From NCBI RefSeq assembly GCF_014202315.1, contig NZ_JACHGN010000009.1, positions 371,331-435,330 on the forward strand: a stretch of 64,000 nt of DNA, read 5' to 3'. The translations under genes and the position numbers were made by a program. Position 1 is the stretch's first letter; every line of letters starts with the position of its first letter. This stretch comes from Thermocatellispora tengchongensis. Its GTDB lineage: Bacteria; Actinomycetota; Actinomycetes; Streptosporangiales; Streptosporangiaceae. Shown here in pieces: positions 49,430 to 58,393 of this stretch. Under the pieces are notes generated by a model, which had not been told where the DNA came from, searched no databases, and saw only the letters and a program-made list of their open reading frames with translations.

Positions 49430-49891
49430 CTAGAAGACGTCGTGCCAGCCACCGCAGTTGTCGAGCTTGTGGTCGCCCTCGCACACTCGGACGTCGAAGT
49501 CCTTCTTGAAGATGAAGTCCTTGAAGTGGATCTTGCCGAAGGTCTTGTAGTAGTTCTGGTGGAACCGGCCGAACTTGTCGTACCACTTGAACCAGACGTA
49601 GGTGTACTCGCGGTCGCCGCGGTCCACGTCCACCAGGTCCCCGCCGAAGTAGTAGAAGCCGTGCTTCTTGTACCAGTAGCCCTTGAAGTAGCCGTCGTGG
49701 CTGTCGGCCCAGTACTTGAACGTCCGCCCGAACGTGGTAGCGGCCCCGTCCTGAGCGGTGACCTTGGCGGACGTGGCGGCCTTCACCGGCGCGGCGGCCG
49801 GCGTGGCGGCCTGCGCGGGCGCGGCGGCCAGGCCGATGGACAGGGCGGCGGCCACAGCAGCGCCGGCGACGATGGTGCGAATCTTGGTCAC
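49430..49891 (-). CDS. secreted aromatic-rich small protein
   Basis: A 153-residue exported protein: signal peptide residues 1-~29 (MTKIRTIVAGAAVAAALSIG ... APAQAA), an Ala/Thr/Lys linker, then a ~100-residue domain packed with Tyr, Phe, Trp, Lys, Asp and His (HDGYFKGYWYKKHGFYYFGG, KWYDKFGRFHQNYYK). Two Cys near the end (VCEGDHKLDNCGGW) could form a disulfide. GTG 49891 has GGGAGA ahead. I recognise no catalytic motif; similar short aromatic-rich secreted proteins of unknown function occur in actinomycetes. Confidence 0.85.
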   Translation of the reverse strand: MTKIRTIVAGAAVAAALSIGLAAAPAQAATPAAAPVKAATSAKVTAQDGAATTFGRTFKYWADSHDGYFKGYWYKKHGFYYFGGDLVDVDRGDREYTYVWFKWYDKFGRFHQNYYKTFGKIHFKDFIFKKDFDVRVCEGDHKLDNCGGWHDVF

Positions 49892-50087
49892 GGTGTTCTC
49901 CCGGTGATCGTTACGGTTTCGCCGGACCGAGCCGCCTGTTCCCGGCGGTCCCTCCCTTGCCCGGCACCGCATACGTTAGGAAGATCGGCCGCGCCCATCT
50001 GCGCACGAATCCACACAACCACCCTTGTGTGCAGTCATACGCATTCAGAGCCCACCAAACGCCGCCGGCCTGCCCACCCGTACCGTC

Positions 50088-50843
50088 TCAGTCGGGAATC
50101 GGAAAACGGTAGTCGAAGACGGTCGTGTCCCCCGCGAGGACGGCGATCATGACTTCGACCGCGCGACCGGTGTCGTCGAAGACCGTCCTGACGAGTTCCA
50201 TGACCGGCGTGCCCGTCGGCAGGGCCAGCGCGATGCTCTCGCGTCGGCACGGCATGCGGGCGCACACCTCCTCACGGACCTCGGCGAGACGCAGTCCGGC
50301 GGATTCCAGGACGGCGAAGCTCCCGCCGGGGCCGGTGTCCTCCTGCTGGATCGCGGTACCGGCGACCAGGTCGAGGGGGTGGTAGGAGTCGGCGAGCCGC
50401 GTGGGGCGGTTGCCGACGTAGCCGGTCCCGCTACGCAGCCAGACGGGCGTGCCAGGCGGCACATTCAGGCGTTCCGCGACGGGTTCGGGAGCGGGGACCT
50501 CGGCCGGCTCGCGAACGGCCTGCCGGGCGGCGTGGCTGTGCGTGCCGGGTCCGGCAAGCAGGGTGGCCCGCGCCTCAGGCTCCGGCCCCTGACCGCGTAC
50601 GTGGCGTTCGACACCGTAGCGAGCTGACCGCGCCCGGCCGCGGACGACGAAGCCGGGGCTGGGGACGAACTGGATGACGCCTTCCCGCTGGAGGGCGTCG
50701 ATGGCCTTCTGTACGGTGCCGCGGGCCACGCCGTATCGCCGCTGGAGGTCCTCAACGGACGGAAGCAGGGCGCCCGGCGCACGTTCACCGGATTCGATCT
50801 CTTCCAGCAGGTCATCGCATATGTCGCGATAGGACACCGGCAC
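50088..50843 (-). CDS. GntR-family regulator, HutC subfamily
   Basis: A 251-residue regulator: winged HTH at residues ~5-70 (YRDICDDLLEEIESGERAPG, LPSVEDLQRRYGVARGTVQK) and a UTRA effector domain (RLNVPPGTPVWLRSGTGYV, ESIALALPTGTPVMELVR). The target genes are not obvious: the left neighbour is the secreted protein and the right side is pseudogene territory. The 196-bp spacer 49892-50087 shows nothing clear. Confidence 0.9.
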   Translation of the reverse strand: MPVSYRDICDDLLEEIESGERAPGALLPSVEDLQRRYGVARGTVQKAIDALQREGVIQFVPSPGFVVRGRARSARYGVERHVRGQGPEPEARATLLAGPGTHSHAARQAVREPAEVPAPEPVAERLNVPPGTPVWLRSGTGYVGNRPTRLADSYHPLDLVAGTAIQQEDTGPGGSFAVLESAGLRLAEVREEVCARMPCRRESIALALPTGTPVMELVRTVFDDTGRAVEVMIAVLAGDTTVFDYRFPIPD

Positions 50844-50962
50844 GCTCTCGCCCCTTCCCGCTCGTCACCCGCCCAGGTGACCCGTGTCGCCCGGCCAATC
50901 TAGCCCGGTATCGCACACAGTGATCAGTGCGCCGGCGCGGGAGGCGAGGTCCACGACGGTCG

Positions 50963-51360
50963 TCAGCGGGCGGCGGTGCCGAGCGCGGCGGACGCGCATC
51001 GGCCGATCACCTCGCAGTACGCGGCCGAGCCCTCCGAGCCGATCATCCCTGGCTGCATCTGGTTCATCACGTAGCAGATGGTCATCCGCCGATCGAGATC
51101 CATGATGATCAGGGAACCGCCCCATCCATCCCAGAAGCAGATTTCGCCGGCGGGCACGAAGGGCACCCCTGCGGCTCGGGCAGGGCGTAGCCGATCCCCC
51201 AGCGCATCGGTATCCCCAGGACCAGGTCGGGGCCGGGTGAGATAGTCCAGCTCGTGGGAGTCGAGCGCGTGAGTCAGGTTGCCCCGGTCGCGCTCCCGCT
51301 CGGCCATGCGCTCGAAGACGCCGGCAACGTAGCCCTGCACCGGACCACGAAGGCGCGCGG
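50963..51360 (-). pseudogene. serine hydrolase (beta-lactamase family), C-terminal remnant
   Basis: The minus-strand frame ends with [20 protein letters not shown], then [11 protein letters not shown] and a stop at 50963, the typical end of class C-type esterases/beta-lactamases (GWGGSLxxMDxxxRxxxxYVMN). Upstream the match ([32 protein letters not shown]) is patchy, and the SxxK and YxN parts are absent. It is a decayed fragment. Confidence 0.65.
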
Positions 51361-51365
51361 CCCGG

Positions 51366-52287
51366 TCAACGAGAAGTAAGCATGGCGCTGGGGCCGGGCG
51401 CCGGTTCCCGCGCCGCGCCCACCCGCTCGGCCGGCCGTTCGAGGGCGTCGGCCACGTCGTCGCCGTCCTCGGTCGGCACGACCGTGGCGCATCCCGGCGG
51501 GCGCAGGTCGCCCGGCTCGCCGGGGTAGGCGAAGAACGCCACCGGCGGGCGCGCCCCCGCCGGCACCAGGTACTCGGCCCCGTCGAGCTGGGCGGCGACC
51601 GCGTCGGCGCGGTAGGCCGGCCGCTCCACGGCCGGGACGCCGGAGCCGCGCTCCTGGCGGGCCGGGAACATCTCGGCGTGCACGCGGGCCGGGTGGCATG
51701 GCGGATGCGGGCCGCGGCGCAGGGCGTCCCCGCCCAGCAGCAGGACGCATCGCCCGCCCGAGGCGAGTGCGCCCGCCGCCTCCTCCACCGCGGCCTCCGG
51801 CACGACCGCAGGGCGGCGTACGGCGACCGGCGGCGCGGGGCTCGCGCCCTCCGACCAGGAGACATCGGCGGGCAGGATGAGGGTGGCCGTGCGTCCCGGG
51901 CGGGGCCATGGCGGGCCGCCGCTGCCGCGGCGGCGTCGCCGTCCGGCGCAGCCCCGGGCGACCGCCTCGGCGCGTCGGCCGCCACGTCGGCGGCGCGCGA
52001 GCTGCGGCGTACCCAGCCGGACACCGAGCCCGCCAGTGCCTCGACGTCGGAGTCCAGCGGGGCGTCGAAGCGGCGGTGGTAGGTCGCGTGGTCGCCCACG
52101 ACGGCCGGCACCGGGGTGTGCGCGCGCCTGGCGTTGTGCAGGTTCGCCGGCCCGTTGCCCAGCCCCGGCTCCAGGTGCAGCAGCACGGCCGCGGGGCGCC
52201 ACGTGCCCGGCATACGGGGCGTGCTGTGCCCGTTCGGGGGGCGCCACCGGGGCCGCCGACGGGTACGGGCGGATGGCCGTTCTGTAA
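51366..52287. pseudogene. thiamine-diphosphate enzyme (acetolactate synthase-like), frameshifted and partly inverted
   Basis: On the minus strand, one frame from ~52200 reads [25 protein letters not shown] and [16 protein letters not shown], then the frame shifts (~51950) to [15 protein letters not shown] and [13 protein letters not shown], ending ~51366. These are consecutive parts of an acetolactate synthase-like ThDP enzyme. The piece that should stand just before [18 protein letters not shown], is instead on the plus strand at ~52235-52280. So the gene is truncated at both ends, frameshifted, and has an inverted segment at its 5' side. Confidence 0.65.
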
Positions 52288-52364
52288 CTCGCAGGTCACG
52301 GCCCTGGGCGGGCGTATTCGCCGGGGGGACTACGGTGGTGATCACCGACAGGGGAGGTGGCCGC

Positions 52365-53150
52365 ATGCGGCGTTTGGAGGAGAGGGTCGCGGTCGTCACG
52401 GGCGCCGCGCACGGGATCGGGCGGGGCATCGCGGAACGGCTCGCCGCCGAGGGCGCGGCCGTGGCCGTCGCCGACATCGACGGCGAGGCGGGGGAGCGGG
52501 TCGCGCAGGGGCTCGCCGCGCAGGGCGCGCGGGCCGTCGCGGTGGCCTGCGACGTGACCTCGCGCGAGGACGTCGAGCGGGCCGTCGGCTCCGTGGTGGA
52601 CCGGTTCGGCGGCCTGGACGTGCTGGTCAACAACGCCGGCGGCGGCAGGTCGCTGCCCGAGTTCGAGGACCTCGACACCGAGGACTGGCACCGGCAGGGC
52701 GACCTCACCCTGCTCGGGGCCGTGCACTGCGTGCGGGCCGCGCTGCCCCATCTGATCGCATCCCGCCACGGCGGGCGCGTGGTGACGGTGGGGTCGATCA
52801 ACGCGCTGGCGCCGTTCGGCAGTGTGCCGTACTCGGCGTACAAGGCGGGCCTGATCAGCCTCACCCAGAACCTGGCCGCGCGGTACGCCGATCGCGGGGT
52901 GCGGTTCAACCTGGTCGCGCCGGGCACGGTCGGCACCCGGGTCTGGGAGGACAAGCCCGGCCGGCTGGAGGCGATCGGCCGCACGGTCCCGCTGGGCCGC
53001 GTCGGCCGCCCCGGTGACATCGCCGCCGCCGTCGCCTTCCTCGCCTCCGACGACGCCGAGTGGATCACCGGCGTGACCCTCCCCGTGGACGGCGGCGCCC
53101 TGCTCAACGCCGGCCGCCTGTTCACCGCGGCGTCGGGCCACGACACCTGA
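52365..53150 (+). CDS. short-chain dehydrogenase/reductase (SDR)
   Basis: A 261-residue classical SDR: cofactor motif [16 protein letters not shown] (TGxxxGxG), VADIDGEA with an Asp that favours NAD(H), NNAGGG, catalytic Ser in [11 protein letters not shown] and YxxxK in YSAYKAGL, plus [12 protein letters not shown] at the end. It would oxidise or reduce an alcohol/ketone; the substrate is unknown. ATG 52365 has GGGGAGG 5-6 nt upstream. It follows the ThDP pseudogene and shares no operon with it. Confidence 0.92.
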   Translation: MRRLEERVAVVTGAAHGIGRGIAERLAAEGAAVAVADIDGEAGERVAQGLAAQGARAVAVACDVTSREDVERAVGSVVDRFGGLDVLVNNAGGGRSLPEFEDLDTEDWHRQGDLTLLGAVHCVRAALPHLIASRHGGRVVTVGSINALAPFGSVPYSAYKAGLISLTQNLAARYADRGVRFNLVAPGTVGTRVWEDKPGRLEAIGRTVPLGRVGRPGDIAAAVAFLASDDAEWITGVTLPVDGGALLNAGRLFTAASGHDT

Positions 53151-53234
53151 CGTACGGTGGTCGCCGAGGACCTCGGCGTCAACGCTGACGTAATCGGGTT
53201 GCCGTCCTCCCGCGACCCGGGGGAGGGTGGGCTC

Positions 53235-53672
53235 ATGAGCGAGGACACCGAGCCCGGCGGCACGCCGGCGGAGTCCGGCGGCGAGGCCGCGACCCCCGCC
53301 GCCTGGGTCGAGGCCAACCGGCACCGCCTGCCGCGGACGTACGCGGAGTTCAGCCGCTTCCCGATCGCCCACCGGCGGGCGATCTACAACGCGCTCGGGC
53401 CATCGGCGAGGTCCGCTCTGTGGGTCGAGCAGCTCACCCGCTACCTGGACGCCAACCCCGGCCTGCCGGCCGAGCAGCGGCAGGTGCTCACCGATGCCAT
53501 GGCGCTGCTGCGCGACGAGCGCGCCCACCGGCACGACGCCGCGGGGCTCCCGCTCCTGCACGAGGAACTGCGCCGCCTGGAGGCCCGGGGGATCGCGGCG
53601 TTCGGCCGCGACCGGGCCCGAGACCTGTTCGCCACCCTCGGCCCCCCGGAGGGCGGCCCCCCGCCCCGCTGA
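53235..53672 (+). CDS. fulvocin C-related small protein
   Basis: A 145-residue protein. The segment [39 protein letters not shown] and [13 protein letters not shown] follows the pattern of actinobacterial proteins annotated as 'bacteriocin fulvocin C-related'. Function in these hosts is unknown; no Cys residues are present and no export signal is seen. ATG 53235 has GGGAGGG ahead of it. The N-terminal ~30 residues are Glu/Gly-rich and probably disordered. Confidence 0.6.
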   Translation: MSEDTEPGGTPAESGGEAATPAAWVEANRHRLPRTYAEFSRFPIAHRRAIYNALGPSARSALWVEQLTRYLDANPGLPAEQRQVLTDAMALLRDERAHRHDAAGLPLLHEELRRLEARGIAAFGRDRARDLFATLGPPEGGPPPR

Positions 53673-53679
53673 CGGCTGC

Positions 53680-53860
53680 GCCCGGGTCGGGCGCGCACCC
53701 GCGAGCCGCCACAGCAGCCAGGCGAAGTACGGGGCGCCGAGCAGCGCGGTCACCAGCCCGGCCGGCACCCGGGCGGGAGCGATGACGGCGCGGCCGAGGG
53801 GGTCGGCCTGGCTCACCAGCAGGGCCCCGAGGAGCACGGCCACTGGCAGCACGCCCGGTG
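53680..53860 (-). pseudogene. FecCD-type permease, C-terminal remnant
   Basis: A minus-strand stretch reads GVLPVAVLLGALLVSQADPL, then APARVPAGLVTALLGAPYFAW and LLWRLAG, the last two helices of a siderophore permease (LPxxxLxGAxxLxxADxxAR and PxGxxTALxGAPxFxxLL). The rest of the gene is missing. It differs clearly from the intact permease at 3011-4225. Confidence 0.65.
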
Positions 53861-53960
53861 CCGGCCAGGTCCCGCGCCGCGTGCGGTTGAAGATCACAGC
53901 CTGCCGGGTGAGTTGCCGCATGTGGCGGGGAGCCTGGCCGGCTTGGATGAGGGCTTGTCA

Positions 53961-54000
53961 CACGAAGGGAACGCGGACATGCCGCGTTCCCTTGTTCGTG
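53961..54000 (-). terminator. hairpin downstream of tRNA-Arg
   Basis: A 10-bp perfect stem (53967-53976 with 53982-53991, 5-nt loop) extends after a small bulge with CACGAA/TTCGTG. It starts 2 nt after the tRNA 3' end on the minus strand and is probably its terminator. Confidence 0.75.
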
Positions 54001-54001
54001 G

Positions 54002-54073
54002 TGCCCCCTGCAGGATTCGAACCTGCGCACCCGGCTCCGGAGGCCGGTGCTCTATCCCCTGAGCTAAGGGGGC
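54002..54073 (-). tRNA. tRNA-Arg (CCG)
   Basis: A 72-nt cloverleaf on the minus strand. Acceptor arms GCCCCCT/AGGGGGC pair fully, the D-arm has AGCTC...GAGC, the anticodon loop CTCCGGA gives anticodon CCG (codon CGG, Arg), and the T-arm has CAGG TTCGAAT CCTG. No CCA is encoded. Confidence 0.95.
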
Positions 54074-54190
54074 TCGACGAGTGATAAGGCTACCAGCATC
54101 TGACCGTGGCTCGTCACCTTGATATCTCTGAGGGCACACATCGCTGGAAAGCTGCGCGGGGAAGGGGGTGTAGGGGTTAGCCTCGCGGCC

Positions 54191-54586
54191 GTGGGTGAGG
54201 TTCTGGGGCGTGTACTCGTAGTCGATGATGACGAGGTCATCCGGCAGCTCATTGCGGTGAACCTGACGTTGGAGGGGTTCGAGGTCGAGACCGCGTTCGA
54301 TGGGCAGGACTGTCTCGATCGGGTGGTGGGCGTCATGCCTGACGTCGTGACGCTCGATGTGATGATGCCCAGGCTCGACGGGTGGGTGACCGCGGAGCGG
54401 CTGCGGAACGATGAGGAGACCCGGCATATCAAGGTGGTGCTGATCACGGCTCGGGCGCAGGAGGACGATCGGCGGCGAGGGCTGGGGATCGGGGTGGACG
54501 CCTATCTGACCAAGCCGTTCGACCCGGCGGAGCTGATCCAGGTGGTGCGGGATCTGGCGGTGTCGGCTCGGGCCGGCGGGCTATAG
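54191..54586 (+). CDS. stand-alone receiver-domain response regulator
   Basis: A 131-residue single receiver domain: VLVVDDDEVIRQL (acidic pocket), VVTLDVMMPRLDG (phospho-Asp at ~res 58), VVLITARAQ and YLTKPFDPAEL (Lys). There is no output domain. GTG 54191 is chosen because the receiver fold begins right after it. Such CheY-like proteins near a tRNA-Arg gene are common in actinomycetes and their kinase partners are unknown. The 3' end runs into a minisatellite. Confidence 0.85.
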   Translation: MGEVLGRVLVVDDDEVIRQLIAVNLTLEGFEVETAFDGQDCLDRVVGVMPDVVTLDVMMPRLDGWVTAERLRNDEETRHIKVVLITARAQEDDRRRGLGIGVDAYLTKPFDPAELIQVVRDLAVSARAGGL

Positions 54587-54745
54587 GGTCTGGCGGGCTA
54601 CTGGGGCCGGCGGGGCTATAGGGTCCGGCGGCTATCGGGTCTGGCGGGCTATTGGCCTGGCTGTTGGGTCTGGTGGGCTGTTGGGTCTGGCGGGCTGTTG
54701 CTCTGGCTGTTGGGTCTGGCGCGGGCTGTTGGGGCTCGGCGGGTC
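54580..54745. repeat. ~17-bp minisatellite, about ten units
   Basis: About ten imperfect units of CTGTTGGGTCTGGCGGG (some shortened to 12 or lengthened to 19 bp) fill the space between the receiver gene and the convergent LuxR gene. The first unit includes the receiver stop (GGCGGGCTATAG), and the last reaches the LuxR stop. Confidence 0.9.
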
Positions 54746-57542
54746 AGTTCCGGGTGTGGCGGGGGGCGTGGGCGGCTGCCTGGGTGCGGGTGCTCACGCC
54801 TAGTTTGGCCAGGATGTTGCTGACGTGGACGCTGACCGTCTTCTGGGCGATGGTCAGGCGGGCGGCGATCTCGCGGTTGGTCAGGCCCTCGGCCACCAGG
54901 GACAGGACCTCGCGTTCGCGTTGGGTCAGGGGCGTCTGGGCGGGGGGCGCGGTCAGGCGGGAGTGCTGGGCCTGGGTGGTGAGGGCGCGGCGCAGGGGGG
55001 CGGCCTGGAGGGCCTCGGCGGTGGCCATCGCCTGGCGCCACTCGCGTTCGGCGGACTTGCGGTCGCCTTCGGTGAGGAGGGCGTCGACCAGGCGCCAGCG
55101 GGTGCGGGCGACCTCGTAGGCGAAGCCGTAGTCGAAGGCGGCCAGGACCTCGCGCCACATCGCGGAGGTGGCCGTGCCGTGTACGCGGTGCCACTCGGCC
55201 TCGGCGCGTCGCAGCCAGGCCATGCCCTCCAGGAGGAGCGGGCGCCGTGTGCCGGAGTCGGGGCCGGTGGTGGCGGCGTAGCGGGCGCGGGCGAGGAGGT
55301 CGTCGGCCAGGGCCGGGTCGCCGTGCGGGGGCAGGGCGGCCAGGCCGGTGGCGCAGATGCGGATGAGGGCGGGGTCGAAGGGCTCCAGGATCTCGACCAC
55401 CGCTCGGACGTGGGCCAGGGCGGCCTGGGGGTCGCCCTGCCAGAGGGCGTGCTCGGCCTCCAGGCCCCGGGCGATGTACGACACGAGCGGGGTGTCGAAG
55501 AACCTGCGCAGCCAGGTGAGCCGTTCCTCGACGACGGGCAGGCCGCGGGCGACCTCCACGAACAGGGCGAAGGACGACAGTGTGGCCTCGGCCGGGGTGC
55601 CGACGCGGATGTTGAAGCCCGCGGCGACCTGCTGGGCCAGGTCCCACTCGCCCGCCACGTAGTGGATCAGGAAGCGGAGGAACCGCAGGTCGGTGCCGTA
55701 GGTGCTCCAGCGCAGGCCGGTCTCGTGGGACAGGCGGATGCCCTCGTCGGTGGTCTCGGCGGCGGCGGCCAGCTCGCCGCGCTCGTAGCGCAGCCGGGCC
55801 AGGCTGAAGATCGCGCGCAGGTTCACCGACAGGTCGGGGGAGCGGCGGGCGCAGGCGCGCTCCAGAAGGCGTTCGGCGCCGTCGAAGTCGCCCTCGGCCT
55901 CGGCCGCCGCCGCGAGCACGACCAGCGCACTGACCTCGGCGTCGAGGGCGCCGTGCGCCTCGGCCACGGCCAGGGCGCGCGCCGCGATGCCCCGGGCCTC
56001 GCGCTGCTCGGGAGTCCACATCAGCGTACGCGCGTACGTGGCGAGGGCGCGGGCGAGCTGCGGCCCCTCCGGCGCGGCCGCGACGGCGGCGGCGCCCGCC
56101 CGCGCGGAGTCGGCCACGGCGTCGGTCTCGTACAGGTAGTACGCGAGGCGCTCGTTGACCTCGGGGGTCGGCGGCAGGCGGCGGAGCTGGGCGATGGCCC
56201 GGTGGTTGTCGCCGCTGTCGGCGGCGGCGACCGCGCTGCGCAGCGCGAGCCCGGCGTGGTCGTCGCCCGCCAGGCGTTCCGGATCGGGCACCCGGTCCCA
56301 CAGCGACAGCGCGGCCTCGAAGTGGCGGCGGGCCTCGGCGGGCGCGCCCAGCCGGATCGCCCGGCGCCCGGCCTCGGCCGAGGCCGCGAGCGCCCGGGGC
56401 AGGTCGTGGCTGGCCAGCGCGTGGTGCGCCAGCTCGGCGTACGTGCCGTCGTCCTCGCGGAGCCCGGCCGCGGCCGCGTCGGCGAGCAGGGCGGCGAAGC
56501 GGGTGTGCAGCCGGGTGCGCTCGCCCGGCAGCAGGTCGGTGTAGACGGCCTCCTGGAGCAGGGCGTGCCGGAAGGCGTAGCCCTGCCCGGCGCGGAGCAT
56601 CAGGCCCTGGGAGACGATCTCGCGCATCGCGTCGTCGAAGTCGCGCTCGTCCAGCTCGCAGACCCGGGCCAGGATCTCGTGCCCGGCGTGCCGGCCCGCC
56701 ACCGAGGCGGCGCGCAGCACGGCCTGGGCGGGCTCCGACAGCCGCTCGGCGCGTGCGAGCAGCAGCTCGGCCAGGCTCTCGGGCAGCCCTTCGCCGTACG
56801 TGGCCAGCAGCTCCTCGGCGTAGAACGGGTTGCCCTCGGCGCGGCGCACGATGGTGCCGATGGCGTCGGCGTCGGTGCCCAGCGCGGCCAGGTGGCCCGC
56901 CAGCTCGTCGGAGGTGAGCGGGCGCAGCTCGACCGGGGTCACCGCGGGCAGTCGGCGCAGCTCGGCGAGCAGCGGGCGCAGGGGGTGGCGGCGGTGCAGG
57001 TCGTCGGTGCGGTAGGTGCCGACCAGGCAGACCCGCTCGGTCTGCAGCATGCGGGTGAGGAACACCAGCAGGTCGCGGCTGGACCGGTCGGCCCAGTGCA
57101 GGTCCTCGAACACCAGCAGCACCGGCTGCCGCGCCGACAGCTCGGCCAGCATGGCGAGCGTGGAGCCGAACAGGCGCTGCTGGGTCAGGCCGCCGTGATC
57201 GTCCTTGGGGAGCGGGGGCGGGGTGCCGGGCAGGAGCCGGCGCAGGATCGGCCAGCGGGCGATCAGCTCGGGGTCGGCGCCGCGCAGCGCGTCGGCGAGC
57301 GGGAGGTAGGGCACGGCGTCGCCCAGCTCGGCGCACTGGCCGACGAGCACGGTGAAGCCCTCGTCGGCGGCGCGCCGGGCCAGCTCGGTCACCAGCCGGG
57401 TCTTGCCGATCCCGGCGTCGCCCCCGACCAGCGCCACCCCGGCGGAACCGGCCGCCGCGGCCCGTGCCACGCCCAGGAGGCGGTCCAGCTCGGCGGCACG
57501 CCCGACCAGCTCGTTCTCCGCCGTCGTACGCAGTGCCGCCAC
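54744..57542 (-). CDS. large LuxR-family ATPase regulator (LAL type)
   Basis: A 932-residue regulator. N-terminal AAA-like ATPase: Walker [13 protein letters not shown] (residues ~37-48) and Walker [16 protein letters not shown]; a ~500-residue TPR-like helical middle; and a C-terminal LuxR HTH ([37 protein letters not shown]). GTG 57542 is preferred because longer starts run towards the divergent LysE promoter. Such regulators switch on catabolic or antibiotic genes; the target is not evident. Convergent with the receiver gene. Confidence 0.92.
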   Translation of the reverse strand: MAALRTTAENELVGRAAELDRLLGVARAAAAGSAGVALVGGDAGIGKTRLVTELARRAADEGFTVLVGQCAELGDAVPYLPLADALRGADPELIARWPILRRLLPGTPPPLPKDDHGGLTQQRLFGSTLAMLAELSARQPVLLVFEDLHWADRSSRDLLVFLTRMLQTERVCLVGTYRTDDLHRRHPLRPLLAELRRLPAVTPVELRPLTSDELAGHLAALGTDADAIGTIVRRAEGNPFYAEELLATYGEGLPESLAELLLARAERLSEPAQAVLRAASVAGRHAGHEILARVCELDERDFDDAMREIVSQGLMLRAGQGYAFRHALLQEAVYTDLLPGERTRLHTRFAALLADAAAAGLREDDGTYAELAHHALASHDLPRALAASAEAGRRAIRLGAPAEARRHFEAALSLWDRVPDPERLAGDDHAGLALRSAVAAADSGDNHRAIAQLRRLPPTPEVNERLAYYLYETDAVADSARAGAAAVAAAPEGPQLARALATYARTLMWTPEQREARGIAARALAVAEAHGALDAEVSALVVLAAAAEAEGDFDGAERLLERACARRSPDLSVNLRAIFSLARLRYERGELAAAAETTDEGIRLSHETGLRWSTYGTDLRFLRFLIHYVAGEWDLAQQVAAGFNIRVGTPAEATLSSFALFVEVARGLPVVEERLTWLRRFFDTPLVSYIARGLEAEHALWQGDPQAALAHVRAVVEILEPFDPALIRICATGLAALPPHGDPALADDLLARARYAATTGPDSGTRRPLLLEGMAWLRRAEAEWHRVHGTATSAMWREVLAAFDYGFAYEVARTRWRLVDALLTEGDRKSAEREWRQAMATAEALQAAPLRRALTTQAQHSRLTAPPAQTPLTQREREVLSLVAEGLTNREIAARLTIAQKTVSVHVSNILAKLGVSTRTQAAAHAPRHTRN

Positions 57543-57667
57543 GCCGCCGAGTATCGCACGCCCCACCGACCGTGTTCGCCGCCAGGACCGCCGGGCGCGA
57601 ATGGCCCACGGAACGAATGCCGGATTGGCCTGTCTGGGGAGGCCATGCGGCATCTAGCCTCGCGGGC

Positions 57668-58303
57668 ATGGTGTCCTCGTCCACGCTCGTGGTGTTCGTC
57701 GTCGCGTCGCTCGCGCTCGTGGCCATCCCCGGCCCCAACCACCTCTACATCATCGCGCGGGGCATGGCGCAGGGCCGGGCTGCCGGGATCGCCTCGGCGC
57801 TGGGGGTGGAGGTGGGCACGATGGTGCACATCGCGGCGGCCTCGGCCGGTCTGTCGTACCTGATCGCGCGCTCGGAGGTGCTGTTCACGGTGGTGAAGCT
57901 GGCGGGCGCGGCGTACCTGATCCATCTCGGCGTCCGTACGCTGCGCCGCCGGGGCGGCGAGCAGGACGCGCCGGGGGCGGGGGAGGAGCGCCCGCTGCGC
58001 CGGATCTTCCTGGAGGGCCTGGTCGTCAACGTGCTCAATCCGAAGGTGATCCTGTTCTTCCTGGCCTTCCTGCCGCAGTTCGTACGCCCGGAGGCGGGCG
58101 CGCCCGCGCTCCAGGTGGTGGTGCTGGGCACGACGCTGCTGCTGCTCGGCCTGGTCTCCGACATCGTGTACGCCGTCGGCGCCGGCGCCCTGGGCGCCCG
58201 CCTGCGGGCCAGGGCTCGGGCCGGCGCGCTGCGCACCCTCAGCGGCGTCGTCTACCTGGGGCTCGGCGTCGCCACCGCCCTGACGGGTGCGCGTTCGGCG
58301 TAG
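57668..58303 (+). CDS. LysE/RhtB-family amino acid exporter
   Basis: A 211-residue membrane protein with about six helices and the family start VASLALVAIPGPNHLYIIARG (GPN motif at residues ~21-23), GVEVGTMVHIAAASAGLSYL and NPKVILFFLAFLPQFV. These proteins export amino acids or homoserine lactones. It is divergent from the LuxR gene with a 125-bp spacer, so the two may be linked in control. ATG 57668. Confidence 0.92.
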   Translation: MVSSSTLVVFVVASLALVAIPGPNHLYIIARGMAQGRAAGIASALGVEVGTMVHIAAASAGLSYLIARSEVLFTVVKLAGAAYLIHLGVRTLRRRGGEQDAPGAGEERPLRRIFLEGLVVNVLNPKVILFFLAFLPQFVRPEAGAPALQVVVLGTTLLLLGLVSDIVYAVGAGALGARLRARARAGALRTLSGVVYLGLGVATALTGARSA

Positions 58304-58393
58304 CCGCCGTGGGACCACGGTCGCAGACCGCCGCGCCGGGTCATACCCGCGGGGCACACGCTCCCCGGCCTCCGGACCGATGCCCCCGCCTCC

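Noticed and set aside
50865..51125. 86-codon minus-strand frame
   Set aside because: Shadow of the serine hydrolase remnant; composition is low-complexity and no start signal is seen.
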